A program made the translations under genes and the position numbers. Below are positions 50,001-59,540 of a DNA stretch of 61,989 nucleotides, piece by piece. Position 1 is the stretch's first letter. Each line of letters begins with the position of its first letter. Origin of the DNA: Novosphingobium panipatense (lineage in GTDB: Bacteria > Pseudomonadota > Alphaproteobacteria > Sphingomonadales > Sphingomonadaceae); assembly GCF_002149965.1 (NCBI RefSeq), contig NZ_MSQB01000029.1:1-61989 (forward strand). The letters are read 5' to 3'. Below the pieces are notes generated by a model. The model searched no databases. It saw only the letters and a program-made list of their open reading frames with translations, and had not been told where the DNA came from.

Positions 50001-53000
50001 CTTCGGCGCTCAACTATGCCTCGAAGAACGTCGGCATCTGGGACATCGACGTCTCGCTCAGCCCCTCGGACTACGTGGCCGGGCCGAATACGCTGCTGTC
50101 CAACTACACCCTGCCCACCATCGGAACGATCCAGGGCGAGATCACCCCCGCGCCGCTGAGCATCACCATCATCGGCAATCCCACTAAGACTTACGACGGC
50201 AATGCTTCCGCCTCGCTCGGCCCGTCGAACTTCCAGGTGGATGGCTGGGTGAGCGGCGAAGGCGCCACCGTCACCCAGACGCAAGGCACTTACGCTTCCG
50301 CCAATGCCGGGATCTGGACGGTTTCCGCCAATTTGGACGCCGGCAACTTCACGGCCGATCCCGGCACCCTGCTGTCCAACTACATCATTCCCTCGCCGGT
50401 CACCGGCCTCGGCACGATCATAAGGCGCAATCTCGGCCCCGGCGTGATCGTGGTGGACATCACCGCCAATCCCACCAAGGTCTACGATGGCACCACGGTG
50501 GCCACGCTGGTCCCCTCGGACTACACGCTGAGCGGCTTCATCACCGGCGAGGGGGCCACGATCACCCAGACCGTGGGCGAATACGGCAGCGCCAATGCGG
50601 GGCCGCAGGCCGTGACCGTCCAGCTTGCGCCCGGCGACTTCGATCCTTTCGCCAATACCAATCTCGACAATTATACCCTGCCGACCGAGGCCACCGGCAT
50701 CGGCACGATCCTGCGCGCGCCCCTGACCGCCAGCATCGTGGGCAATCCCACGCGGGTCTACAACGGCACGACGCGCGTGGGCCTCAATTCCAGCTATTTC
50801 GAGATATCGGGCCTTGTCAGCGGCGAGAGCATGACGGTGGTCTCCCGCGTGGGCGACTACGACAGCCGCAACGCGGGCAGCCGCTCGATCGTGGTGGCGC
50901 TGCCTTCCGCCTCGGAATTCGTCGCCGGGGCGAACACCCTGCTCACCAACTATGTCCTTCCGGTGGAGGCCGCCGGGCCGGGCACGATCACGCCCGCGCC
51001 CCTCAATGTCCTTGGCGTAAGCGCGCAGAACAAGGTCTATGACCAGACCACGCTGGCGCAGCTGGCGGGCACCGCCACGCTCTACGGCCTCGTCACCGGG
51101 GACGACGTGACGCTGGATCCCTCGGCCTCGACCGGGACATTTGCGAGCGCCAATGTCGGAAACGGCATCGCGGTGACGGCATCGGGCTATTCGGTGACCG
51201 GGGCGGACGTCGGCAATTACCAGCTGTTCCAGCCTAGCGGACTGGTGGCCAATATCACCCCGCGCGGTTTGACGATCGCCAACCTGACCGCGCTGGACAA
51301 GTTCTATGACGGCACCACGGCCGCCACGCTTTCCGGTTCGGCGACGCTTTCGGGCGTGCTGGCGGGAGACGACGTGGCGCTGAACGGGGGCGGGTCCTCA
51401 GCCAGCTTCCTCCAGTCCAACGTCGGCACCGACCTTCGCGTCAATGTCGGCGGCTTCGCCATTTCCGGGGCGCAGGCGGGCAATTATACGCTTTCGCAGC
51501 CTTCCGGGCTGACGGCGGACATCAATCCGCTGGCCCTGACCGGCAGCATCCTCGGCAATCCCACCAAGACATACGACGGCACCACCCAGGTCTCGCTCAC
51601 CGCTGCCAACTATGCATTGTCCGGCTTCATCGCGGGCGAGGGCGGCACGATCCGCCAGTCCGCCGGGGCCGCTTACGACAGCCCGAACGTGGGCGCGCGC
51701 ACGGTGACCGCCAATCTGGTGGTCTCGGACTTCGCAGCCAATGCCGGGACGCTGCTTTCCAACTACGTCCTGCCAACCAGCATTTCCGGGCCGGGCACGA
51801 TCACCCAGGCCCAGCTTTTCGCCGTGATCACGGGCAATCCCACCAAGGTCTACGATGCCACGAGTGCCGCGTTCCTGACCCCGGCAAACTACGGATTGAG
51901 CGGCTTCGTCTCCGGCGAATCCGCGCAAGTGACGCAGGCCTCGGGCACTTACGACAGCAAGAACGTCGGTTCGCGCGTGGTCACGGCTGCCCTCGGCGCG
52001 GGCGATTTCACGGCCGGGGCAGGCACCGATCTGGCCAACTACCTGCTGCCCGTCAGCGCGACCGGGGCGGGCACGATCACTCAGGCCACGCTGCAAGTTG
52101 TGGGCGTGAGCGCGCTGGACAAAGTCTACGACGGCACCACGCTGGCGCAGCTGGACAGCAGCCTGGGCTCCCTTTCGGGCGTGCTCGGCAGCGATGTCGT
52201 GACGCTGGTGTCCGGCAACGCCAGCGGGCAGTTCGCCACGAAGAACGTGGGCACCGACATTCCCGTGACCGCCACCGGCTACAGTGCCGCGGGCACCGAT
52301 GCGGCCAACTATATCGTGCTCCAGCCCGTCGGCCTCGCTGCGGACATTACCGAGGCGACCATCCAGCTCGCCTCCGTCACCAGGGTTTACGATGCCACCA
52401 CCGGCCTGCCCACGGTGGGCAGCGCCTATACGCTCTCCGGCGTCGTCGCGGGGGATACGGTGAATGTCGAGGCGGCCGGCATCGCCGGTTCCTACGACAC
52501 CAAGAACGTCGGCACCGGCAAGCTGGTATCGCTGACCGGACTGGCGATCGGCGGCGCCGATGCGGGCAACTACACGATCGCCTCCAGCGTCACCGATGCC
52601 GCGATCGGCACGATCACCCCGGCCACTCTCGACGTGATCGGCGCCGTGGCACAGGGCAAGACTTACGACCAGAGCGCCATCGCCCAGATCAACAATAACG
52701 GCACCGCTCTCAGCGGCGTGCTGGGAACGGACGACGTTTCCCTTACCCAGCTGGCGACGACCGGCACTTTCGTGGACGGCGCGGGCAATCCCACCGCCAA
52801 TGCCGGAACCTGGAGCGTGCGGACGACCGACTACGGCGTGACCGGCACCGATGCGGGCAACTATACGCTGGTCCAGCCCCTGGGCCTGTCCGCCACGATC
52901 GACCGGCTCCAGATTTCCCTGGCCTCGGTCACCAAAGTCTACGACGGCACCACCACGCTCCCCGGCGCTTCGAGCGGCTATGCCTTCACCGGCGTGCTGG

Positions 53001-56000
53001 GCGGGGACAGTGTGATCGCGGAGACCTCCGCCGTCTCGGGCCAGTATGACGACAGCGCCAATGTCGGCACGGCCAAGCCGGTGACGGTCAACAACCTGGG
53101 CCTGTCCGGCGCCAGCGCGGGCAATTATGCGCTTCCCCCGAGCATTACCGGTGCGATCGGCACGATCACCCAGGCGCAGCTCACCGCGACGATCGTGGGC
53201 AATCCCACCAAGACTTACGACGGCAACGACCTCGCTGCCCTGACCGACGCCAATTACCAGATCTCCGGCTTCGTGACGGGAGAGGGGGCCACGGTGGGGC
53301 AGACCTCGGGCACTTACGATACCGTCAACCAGGGCAGCCAGAACGTTACCGCGCTGCTTTCCTCCGGGGATTTCACGGCGACCGGCAGCACCCTGCTGAG
53401 CAACTATATCCTGCCCACCAGCGCCGTGGGGCTGGGCACGATCGATCCGCGCCTGCTGACGGTCTCCGGCGTCTTCGCAGAGGACAAGGTTTACGACGGC
53501 AATACCGCCGCCACTCTGAACAGCTTCGGCGCGGTGCTGAATAACGTCGTTTCCGGTGATACCGTCGCGCTCGATTCCACCGGGGCGAGCGGCACTTTCG
53601 CCACCCGCAATGTCGGCACCGATATTGCGGTTACGGCCTCGGGCTATGTGCTGACCAACAATCCTTTCGGCAACTATGTGCTGGAGCAGCCGACCGGCCT
53701 TTCCGCCGACATCACCCAGGCGCTGATCCAGCTTGCCGGGGTCATCAAGGTCTACGACGCCACGCTGGCGCTGCCGACGCTGGCCTCCGCCTATAGCCTG
53801 AGCGGCGTGGTCGCGGGCGACGACGTGAGCGTGAATACCTCCGCCATTTTCGGCGCCTATGCCGATCCGAACGTGGCGAACGGCATCAATGTGACGCTGA
53901 CGGGCCTTGCGCTCTCGGGCGGGGATGCGGGCAACTACAGCATCCTCAGCGATGTGACCGCGCAGCCGATCGGCCAGATCACGCCCGCCGCGCTGACCGC
54001 GATCGTCATCGACAATCCGACGAAAGTCTACGACGGCACCACCACGGCCACGCTGGCACCGGGCAATTACCAGCTGACCGGGTTCATGACCGGCGAAGGC
54101 GCCACCGTTTCCCAGACCTCCGGGACTTACGGCAGCGCCAATGCGGGGGTCAGCACGGTTACCGCCCTCCTCGCCGCGGGCGATTTCACGGCTACCGCCG
54201 GCACGCTGCTGTCGAACTATACCCTGCCCACCAGTGCCATCGGAGACGGCACGATCACTCCCGCCACGCTGTCGGCAGTGATTGTGGGCGATCCCACCAG
54301 GACTTACGACGGCACCGATCTGGCCGCGCTGACCAGCGCCAATTACCAGCTGACCGGCTTCATCGGCAGCGAGAGTGCCACCGTCACCCAGACGGCTGGT
54401 ACTTACGCCTCCGCCAATGCGGGGGACTGGCTGGTCACCGCGCTGCTTTCCTCGGGAGACTTCACGGCGGGCGCGGGCACGCTGCTGGACAATTACGTCC
54501 TGCCGACCAGCGCCGCGGGAATGGGCACGATCGATCGCGCCACCCTGACGGCTACGGTGATCGGCAATCCGACCAAGACTTACGACGGCAACACGGTCGC
54601 CACCCTGACCGCGGCGAACTACGCGCTTGCCGGTTTCGTGACGGGCGAAGGCGCCAGCGTGGGCCAGACGGTGGGCGTCTACGACCTGGCCGACGCCGGG
54701 CCGCGCACGGTCACCGTCAACCTGGGCGCGGGGGATTTCACCGCCAATTCCGGCACATTGCTGTCGAACTATGTGCTTCCCGTCAGTGCCACGGGTGCGG
54801 GCACGATCGACCGTGCCGCGCTCTCGGCGGTCATCGTCGGCAATCCTACCAGGACTTACGACGGCACGACCACGGCCACGCTCACGCCGGGCAACTATCT
54901 GCTGTCCGGCTTCGTCACCGGACAGGGCGCCACCGTCACCCAGACGCTAGGCGCCTATGCCAGCGCCAATGCGGGCAGCAGGCTGGTGACCGCCAATCTG
55001 CTCGCGGGGGACTTCATCGCCGATCCCGGCACGCTGCTGGCGAACTATATCCTGCCGACCGAGGCGGCAGGCCTCGGCACCATCGATCGCGCAGTGCTGA
55101 GCGCGGCGATCGTGGGCAATCCCACCAAGACCTACGACGGCAATGCCGCCGCCCGCCTCAACACGCTGAACTATGCCCTGAGCGGGTTCATCGGCAGCGA
55201 AAGCGCCACGGTCAGCCGCAGCATCGGCACATATGACAGCCCCAATGCGGGCAGCCGCACAGTCACGACCAATCTTGCCGCGAGCGATTTTACCGCAGGC
55301 GCGGGAACGCTTCTGGACAACTACGTGCTGCCCACCAGCGCTTCGGGCGCGGGGCTGATCCAGCGGGCGGCGCTGGGCGTCTCGATCATCGGCATTCCGA
55401 CGAAGACATATGACGCCACGACGCTCGCCGTGCTTGCGCCTGGCAACTACAGCTTCATCGGCTTCGCGCCGGGCGAGGGGGCCACGGTGCTCCAGACGAG
55501 CGGCACTTACGCCTCGCCCAACGCGGGCTTTCGCCAGATCGACACGGTTCTGGGCGCCGCCGATTTCGCGCCGACCGGCAGCACCCTGCTGGACAACTAC
55601 ATCCTGCCGACAAGCGCCAGCGGCATCGGCCTGATCGAGCGCGCGGTGCTGACCGCGACCATCATCGGCAATCCCACCAAGACTTACGACGCCACGACCG
55701 CCGCCACGCTGACGAGCGCCAACTACGCGCTTTCCGGCTTTGTCGCCGGCCAGGGCGCCACCGTCATCGAGACGGTCGGTACCTACGACAGCGCCAACGC
55801 GGGCGTGCGCACCGTCACCGCCGCGCTCGGCAGTTTCGACTTCGTGGCGGACAGCGGCACCTCGCTGCTCAACTATTTGCTTCCGGCCAGTGCCAGCGGA
55901 GCGGGCACGATAAACCCTCGCCCCCTCGATGGGCGCGCCGTGGACGGTGCCATCGTCGGCTTTCCGACGAAAGTCTACGACGGCACGACGGTGGCCTTTC

Positions 56001-57643
56001 TGACGCCCGCCAATTACGAACTGGTCGGTTTTCTCGGCAGCGACGGCGCCATCGTCACGCAGACGCGCGGCACTTACGGCGGCAAGGACGTGGGCGCCCA
56101 TCTGATCACTGCAGACCTGACACCGGGCGATTTCACGCCGGTCGGCTCGACCATCCTCTCGAACTACCTTCTGCCCACGCGGGTCTTAGGTCCGGGCCGG
56201 ATCACGCCGGCACTGCTCTCCGCCGCCATCGTCGGCAATCCCACCAAGACCTACGACGGCACCGATGCCGCCGCGCTGACGGGGGCGAACTACGCCCTGA
56301 CCGGCTTCGCGCCCGGAGAGGGCGCGGCGGTGACGCAGACCTCGGGCAGCTATGCGAGCGTCAATGCGGGCATCTGGACCGTCACCACCGGCCTCGACGC
56401 GGCGGACTTCACAGCCGAGGCCAATACGCTGCTGTCGAACTATATCCTGCCGACCGCGGCGTCCGGGCAGGGCACTATCGCGCAGGCGGTGCTCACCGCC
56501 ACCATTGTCGGCAATCCCACGCGCACTTATGACGGCACCACGGCGATCGGCCTCGTACCCGGCAACTATGTGCTCACCGGCTTCGTCGGCAGCGACGGGG
56601 CCACGGTGACGCAGGCGCAGGGCCGCTACGACAGCAAAAATGCCGGCGCGCGGATCGTTACCGCGCTGCTTTCGGGCGGGGACTTCACGGCGACCGGCAG
56701 CACGCTGCTGCCCAACTATGTCCTGCCCACCAGCGCCTCGGGCACGGGGACGATCGAGCGTGCGGTGCTGACGGCGGCGATCGTCGGCAATCCGAGCAGG
56801 GCCTATGACGGCACCGCCGATGCCGTGCTGGCGCGCGGGAACTACGCGCTCACCGGCTTCGTGGCGGGAGAGGGCGCGGGCGTGACGCAGGCGCGCGGGT
56901 TCTATGACGGCGTCAATGCGGGCAGCCACGCGGTGAACGCGGCGCTGGCGGAGGCGGACTTCGCGGCCAATGCCGGGACGCTGCTCTCCAACTACGTCCT
57001 GCCGACAAGCGCCTCGGGGGACGGCACGATCACCCGGGCGAATCTCTCGGTGGCGATCACCGGCAATCCCACCAAGGCCTGGGACGGCAATACCGATGCC
57101 CAGCTCGTGCCCAGCTTCTACACGATCACCGGCTTCGCCGCCGGGGAGGGGGCGACGATCACGCAGGGCTTCGGCACTTACGCCGATGCCTCGCCCGGTC
57201 GGCATCAGGTTACGGCGCTGCTTGCGCTTGCGGACTATACGGCCGATGCCGGGACACTGCTGTCGAACTACAACCTGCCGGAGCTGGCCGAAGGGCCGGG
57301 GACCATCCGCCCGCCGTTCGGTTGCAATTCGGCCTCCTCGTGCTTCCCCGATCCGCCCGACTTCGCCCGGTTCGCGGCGGGGGCCTTCCCGCGCTTCTAC
57401 ATCGTCTATCCCAGCATCTTCCCGCGCTATCAGGGCCACACCAACGCCCTGGCCGCTATGCCGAGCATTCTCGATCCCGGCGGCATCGAGCGCAACGCGG
57501 ACGGCTGGCTGATCCGCAAGCGCAGCACCGTGCTCAATTCCAGCGAGCAGATTCTCGCGCGCGGCGGCGGCAGCATGGAAGTGCGCATCCGCTACGAAGC
57601 GCCTGCTCCGACGATCGGTCTCGGGGCACCTGGGGGACAATGA
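47084..57643 (+). CDS. Giant TpsA adhesin with MBG/YDG repeats
   Basis: 3519 residues. A signal peptide ends near residue 33 (LLMAMPAGAQ). The TPS secretion domain (about 35-290) shows the filamentous-haemagglutinin pattern: GSNRAVIDWGDFSIG, ATLNRVLGGQLSRIDGTLSASG and VYLMNPAGMIVGPGG (shown in pieces). A beta-helix-like region runs to about 570, then about 31 MBG/YDG repeats (TK-Y-DG-TT) to about residue 3400. I find only two cysteines, C3414 and C3420 (GCNSASSC), near the C-terminus. HMW1-type TpsA proteins use a C-terminal Cys pair to stay anchored in the outer membrane. Its TpsB follows, overlapping the stop codon. Confidence 0.93.
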   Translation: MHRSAHVRSKMLGSTGLALLVPALLMAMPAGAQTVGSLPTGGTFVGGTGAIAVSGTTMTITQGSNRAVIDWGDFSIGADRKVQIDNAVGATLNRVLGGQLSRIDGTLSASGSVYLMNPAGMIVGPGGKVLTGGSFVGSTRAIDPGAFMAGGAVRASGGSVGGIENLGTISAGEAGGEGSVVLIARSVTNRGLISAPRGRVTLAAADEVLLATTDGKADGIYVSYGESGRGDVTQTGRIEAAAAALKAANGNVFALAGNRDGLIQATGTATIDGQLWLTAPSGTVEVGGTLAASRADGSGGLVGVNGQQVHLATGAEIRATGTGGGEVLIGTSGYASGADIAQETTIADGVRILAGGPGGGGRIETSGRRFDLGAATIAAGAGGQWLVDPDDILIDAAAAATITGSLDAGTDVLQQTTAGGTGGFGDITVAAPIIWTGSGGLTLDAVRDVIIGQPISGGGALTINAQRDVSVTAAVSASQLSAVLPGTLTIGAGGSISASGALGLETGIFVNAAGAGAVSSSGGNWFVASNDPAGDSDGGLTPDYYAYDYGNITAPPAAGNGRYYRVAPSVSFTLGPVVKDYDGTTLATLDDSNTTVTGLINGDDWALDGAYADKNAGSGIAVTASNFTANKGGIPVFGYTVTTPSVTDTVGAINRMALTAAIVGTPTKTYNGTTAVSLTSANFELTGVAAGETITVGGAATAAYAAPDAGAQDVNATFAAPNFTAGAGTDLANYILPTTGLGAGQIDPASLIISGLVADDKVYDSTTAAVLDTSRASIFGIVGGDDVTLDFSGATGLFATKNVGSAIAVTATGVVLSGADAGNYVVGQPSGLAANITRAPLVVTGITANDKVYDGTVVGTVNTDGIQVSGLFAGDLIVPVAAPGAQIVFASKNVANGIPVTISGLSLAGPDAGNYDFSFSSTLTAAITPRPLTVTGSGMPTKVYDGTTSAIVTSGQVALGNIVAGESILLTQASALNYASKNVGIWDIDVSLSPSDYVAGPNTLLSNYTLPTIGTIQGEITPAPLSITIIGNPTKTYDGNASASLGPSNFQVDGWVSGEGATVTQTQGTYASANAGIWTVSANLDAGNFTADPGTLLSNYIIPSPVTGLGTIIRRNLGPGVIVVDITANPTKVYDGTTVATLVPSDYTLSGFITGEGATITQTVGEYGSANAGPQAVTVQLAPGDFDPFANTNLDNYTLPTEATGIGTILRAPLTASIVGNPTRVYNGTTRVGLNSSYFEISGLVSGESMTVVSRVGDYDSRNAGSRSIVVALPSASEFVAGANTLLTNYVLPVEAAGPGTITPAPLNVLGVSAQNKVYDQTTLAQLAGTATLYGLVTGDDVTLDPSASTGTFASANVGNGIAVTASGYSVTGADVGNYQLFQPSGLVANITPRGLTIANLTALDKFYDGTTAATLSGSATLSGVLAGDDVALNGGGSSASFLQSNVGTDLRVNVGGFAISGAQAGNYTLSQPSGLTADINPLALTGSILGNPTKTYDGTTQVSLTAANYALSGFIAGEGGTIRQSAGAAYDSPNVGARTVTANLVVSDFAANAGTLLSNYVLPTSISGPGTITQAQLFAVITGNPTKVYDATSAAFLTPANYGLSGFVSGESAQVTQASGTYDSKNVGSRVVTAALGAGDFTAGAGTDLANYLLPVSATGAGTITQATLQVVGVSALDKVYDGTTLAQLDSSLGSLSGVLGSDVVTLVSGNASGQFATKNVGTDIPVTATGYSAAGTDAANYIVLQPVGLAADITEATIQLASVTRVYDATTGLPTVGSAYTLSGVVAGDTVNVEAAGIAGSYDTKNVGTGKLVSLTGLAIGGADAGNYTIASSVTDAAIGTITPATLDVIGAVAQGKTYDQSAIAQINNNGTALSGVLGTDDVSLTQLATTGTFVDGAGNPTANAGTWSVRTTDYGVTGTDAGNYTLVQPLGLSATIDRLQISLASVTKVYDGTTTLPGASSGYAFTGVLGGDSVIAETSAVSGQYDDSANVGTAKPVTVNNLGLSGASAGNYALPPSITGAIGTITQAQLTATIVGNPTKTYDGNDLAALTDANYQISGFVTGEGATVGQTSGTYDTVNQGSQNVTALLSSGDFTATGSTLLSNYILPTSAVGLGTIDPRLLTVSGVFAEDKVYDGNTAATLNSFGAVLNNVVSGDTVALDSTGASGTFATRNVGTDIAVTASGYVLTNNPFGNYVLEQPTGLSADITQALIQLAGVIKVYDATLALPTLASAYSLSGVVAGDDVSVNTSAIFGAYADPNVANGINVTLTGLALSGGDAGNYSILSDVTAQPIGQITPAALTAIVIDNPTKVYDGTTTATLAPGNYQLTGFMTGEGATVSQTSGTYGSANAGVSTVTALLAAGDFTATAGTLLSNYTLPTSAIGDGTITPATLSAVIVGDPTRTYDGTDLAALTSANYQLTGFIGSESATVTQTAGTYASANAGDWLVTALLSSGDFTAGAGTLLDNYVLPTSAAGMGTIDRATLTATVIGNPTKTYDGNTVATLTAANYALAGFVTGEGASVGQTVGVYDLADAGPRTVTVNLGAGDFTANSGTLLSNYVLPVSATGAGTIDRAALSAVIVGNPTRTYDGTTTATLTPGNYLLSGFVTGQGATVTQTLGAYASANAGSRLVTANLLAGDFIADPGTLLANYILPTEAAGLGTIDRAVLSAAIVGNPTKTYDGNAAARLNTLNYALSGFIGSESATVSRSIGTYDSPNAGSRTVTTNLAASDFTAGAGTLLDNYVLPTSASGAGLIQRAALGVSIIGIPTKTYDATTLAVLAPGNYSFIGFAPGEGATVLQTSGTYASPNAGFRQIDTVLGAADFAPTGSTLLDNYILPTSASGIGLIERAVLTATIIGNPTKTYDATTAATLTSANYALSGFVAGQGATVIETVGTYDSANAGVRTVTAALGSFDFVADSGTSLLNYLLPASASGAGTINPRPLDGRAVDGAIVGFPTKVYDGTTVAFLTPANYELVGFLGSDGAIVTQTRGTYGGKDVGAHLITADLTPGDFTPVGSTILSNYLLPTRVLGPGRITPALLSAAIVGNPTKTYDGTDAAALTGANYALTGFAPGEGAAVTQTSGSYASVNAGIWTVTTGLDAADFTAEANTLLSNYILPTAASGQGTIAQAVLTATIVGNPTRTYDGTTAIGLVPGNYVLTGFVGSDGATVTQAQGRYDSKNAGARIVTALLSGGDFTATGSTLLPNYVLPTSASGTGTIERAVLTAAIVGNPSRAYDGTADAVLARGNYALTGFVAGEGAGVTQARGFYDGVNAGSHAVNAALAEADFAANAGTLLSNYVLPTSASGDGTITRANLSVAITGNPTKAWDGNTDAQLVPSFYTITGFAAGEGATITQGFGTYADASPGRHQVTALLALADYTADAGTLLSNYNLPELAEGPGTIRPPFGCNSASSCFPDPPDFARFAAGAFPRFYIVYPSIFPRYQGHTNALAAMPSILDPGGIERNADGWLIRKRSTVLNSSEQILARGGGSMEVRIRYEAPAPTIGLGAPGGQ
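48805..57310 (+). repeat. About 31 MBG/YDG repeat units in the TpsA gene
   Basis: Two repeat types alternate at first: one built on TKTYDGTT...SGFVxGEGATVTQT...LLSNYxLPT, the other on DKVYDGTT...GDDVTL...GADAGNYxLxQPSGL. From about 53,990 to 57,310 there are twelve consecutive copies of the first type with a period close to 276 bp (92 residues), suggesting recent amplification. Confidence 0.88.
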
Positions 57644-59390
57644 TGCAATCGAAGAAATCGCGCAGCCGGGTCGTCCCGGCCCTTACAGCGTCCGCACTTC
57701 TCGCGCTGACCTTGCCTACCCTCGCCTTCGCGCAGGATTTCGAGCGGCGCCTGCCGCAGATGCCGCCGGGTCCCGGCGCTCCGCAGGTTCCGGTCCCACC
57801 GCAGGCCGCGCCACTGCCGGCGGACGGTACGACGCTGGTTCCGGTGCTGCGCGGGCTGGTTTTCGTCAACGGCCCCGGTGCGGTGCAACCGGCGGGGATT
57901 GCGCCGGAAAGCCTGGGGCAGGGTATCGCCGTGCGCGGGCTGCCGCTGCTTTCCGGCCCGGCCTTCGACGCCGCCGTGCGGCCCTATCTCGGCCGTCCGC
58001 TCACCCGCGCAGACCTCGACGCGCTGGTGCGCACCGTGCAGGATACCTACCGCGCGGGCGAGCATCCTTTCGTCGATGTCAGCGTGCCGCCCCAGAACGT
58101 GCAGAGCGGCGTGGTGCAGGTGGTGGTCACCGAATACCGCGTGGGCGCGATCGAGGTTACCGGAAACCGCCATTTCTCCACACGGCTGATCCGCGGCATG
58201 AGCGATCTGGAGCCGGGCGAGGTGCTGACCCTGCCGCGTCTGCGCGAGGCGCTGGACGACTACAACCGCAATTCCTTCCTCACTGTGGACGGCGTGCTGC
58301 GCCCCGGACAGGGAACCGGCACCACCGACCTCGTGCTGGAAGCGCATGACCGGCTGCCGCTGCGCGTCTACGGCGGCTACGACAATCAGGGCGTGGCCAC
58401 GCTCGGCCGCGACGAATGGTTCGTCGGCTTCGCTGGGGCAATGTGCTGGGCACCGGCCAGATCCTGTCCTACCAGTTCACCCGCAGTTTCGAGGGCCGCT
58501 ACACCTCGCACTCGGCCAGCGACGTCATTCCCATCTCGCCCGCCGACAAGCTGCTGATCTTCGGCGCCTATGCCACCCAGAAGCCCAGGATCGCGGAGCT
58601 GTTCGACAGCAAGGGCCACTCCGGGCAGGTCAGCGCGCGCTTCGTCCATGACTTGCGCGGCAGGGGCGCGCTGAAGACCAGCATCCAGCTCGGCATCGAT
58701 TACAAGCGGGCGGACAGCAATCTGGAATTCCTCGGCTTCCGCGTGCTGGATACGGCGGTGGAAGTGTTCCAGCTGCCGATCGTCTTCACGGCCTCGCTGG
58801 ACGACAGGCTGGGCCAGACGGTGATCGAGAACCAGATGGTGTTCTCCCCCGGCGGGGTGACCGCGCACAACCACGATGCCGACCTCCAGCAACTGGTGCC
58901 TTACGCCAAGTCCACTTACGCCTACGACCGGATATCGGTGACCCGCACGACCTGGCTGCCCGGGCGCATGAGCTGGGTGCTGCGCGGCATGGCGCAGATC
59001 GCCACCAGCAACCTGCCCTACAGCGAACAGCTTGCGGCGGGCGGCCTCGGCAGCGTGCGCGGCTACGATCCCAATACCGCGCTGGGCAGCGAAGGCTTCC
59101 TGCTCAAGACCGAACTGAACGCGCCGTCCTTCTCCGTCATTTCGGGCAGCGGCGCGTTCCAGGACCAGATGCAGCTCGGCCTTTTCGTGGACTACGGCAA
59201 GGTCTGGCAACGCCGCCGCCTGCCGGATTCGCCCAAGAACGCCGAACTGGTGAGCGTGGGCGGCAAAGTCCACTACACGCTCGGCTGCTATCTCGATCTC
59301 GAAGTGGACCTTGGCCACCAGCTCCAGAAAGCGCCTTTCGCGCGGGATCGCGATACCCGGCTGGCGGTAATGGCAACGGTTGGGTTCTGA
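57640..59390 (+). pseudogene. TpsB transporter (ShlB/FhaC/HecB family) with one-base frameshift
   Basis: Starts at ATGATG overlapping the tpsA stop. The first frame (to about 58431) encodes a signal peptide, a Pro-rich linker and a POTRA domain (RGLPLLSGPAFDAAVRPYLGRPL; VTEYRVGAIEVTGNRHFSTRL, shown in pieces) and enters the barrel at GRDEWFVGF. The barrel then continues in another frame as RWGNVLGTGQILSYQF through to VMATVGF at 59390. TTCGCTGG at 58429-58436 would read TTC CGC TGG if one C were added, giving about 583 residues, a normal TpsB length. Either a real inactivating deletion or a sequencing error; the rest of the barrel frame has no other stop, so any loss is recent. Confidence 0.85.
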
Positions 59391-59475
59391 GAGTTTTTTG
59401 AAAAAGGTCGGTGCCGCAATCTCGTCACGGATGTGACGAGCGCACCCAACAAAGACTCCCCCTCTCTCCATCCCA

Positions 59476-59512
59476 CAAAAAAATGGATGGGAGCGCGCTG
59501 CGCTCCCATCCA
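59476..59512 (-). terminator. Rho-independent terminator of the sulfatase gene
   Basis: TGGATGGGAGCGC (59484-59496) pairs with GCGCTCCCATCCA (59500-59512), a perfect 13-bp stem with a 3-base loop. Read leftward it is followed by seven T residues. It lies 28 bp past the sulfatase stop codon. In the other direction it ends the tpsAB region without a T-run. Confidence 0.9.
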
Positions 59513-59540
59513 CCTTCGGTCCGATCGGCTGCGAGAGCGG

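Noticed and set aside
46709..50284. Very long open frame (about 1190 codons) on the minus strand across copB and tpsA
   Set aside because: It lies antisense to clear copB and TpsA coding sequence, is rich in Arg/Gly/Asp without any domain, and results from high GC and repeat periodicity.
48805..57310. Regular repeats that could be mistaken for a CRISPR array
   Set aside because: The repeats are in-frame protein repeats of about 276 bp in the TpsA gene, with no short conserved repeat and unique spacer pattern and no cas genes.
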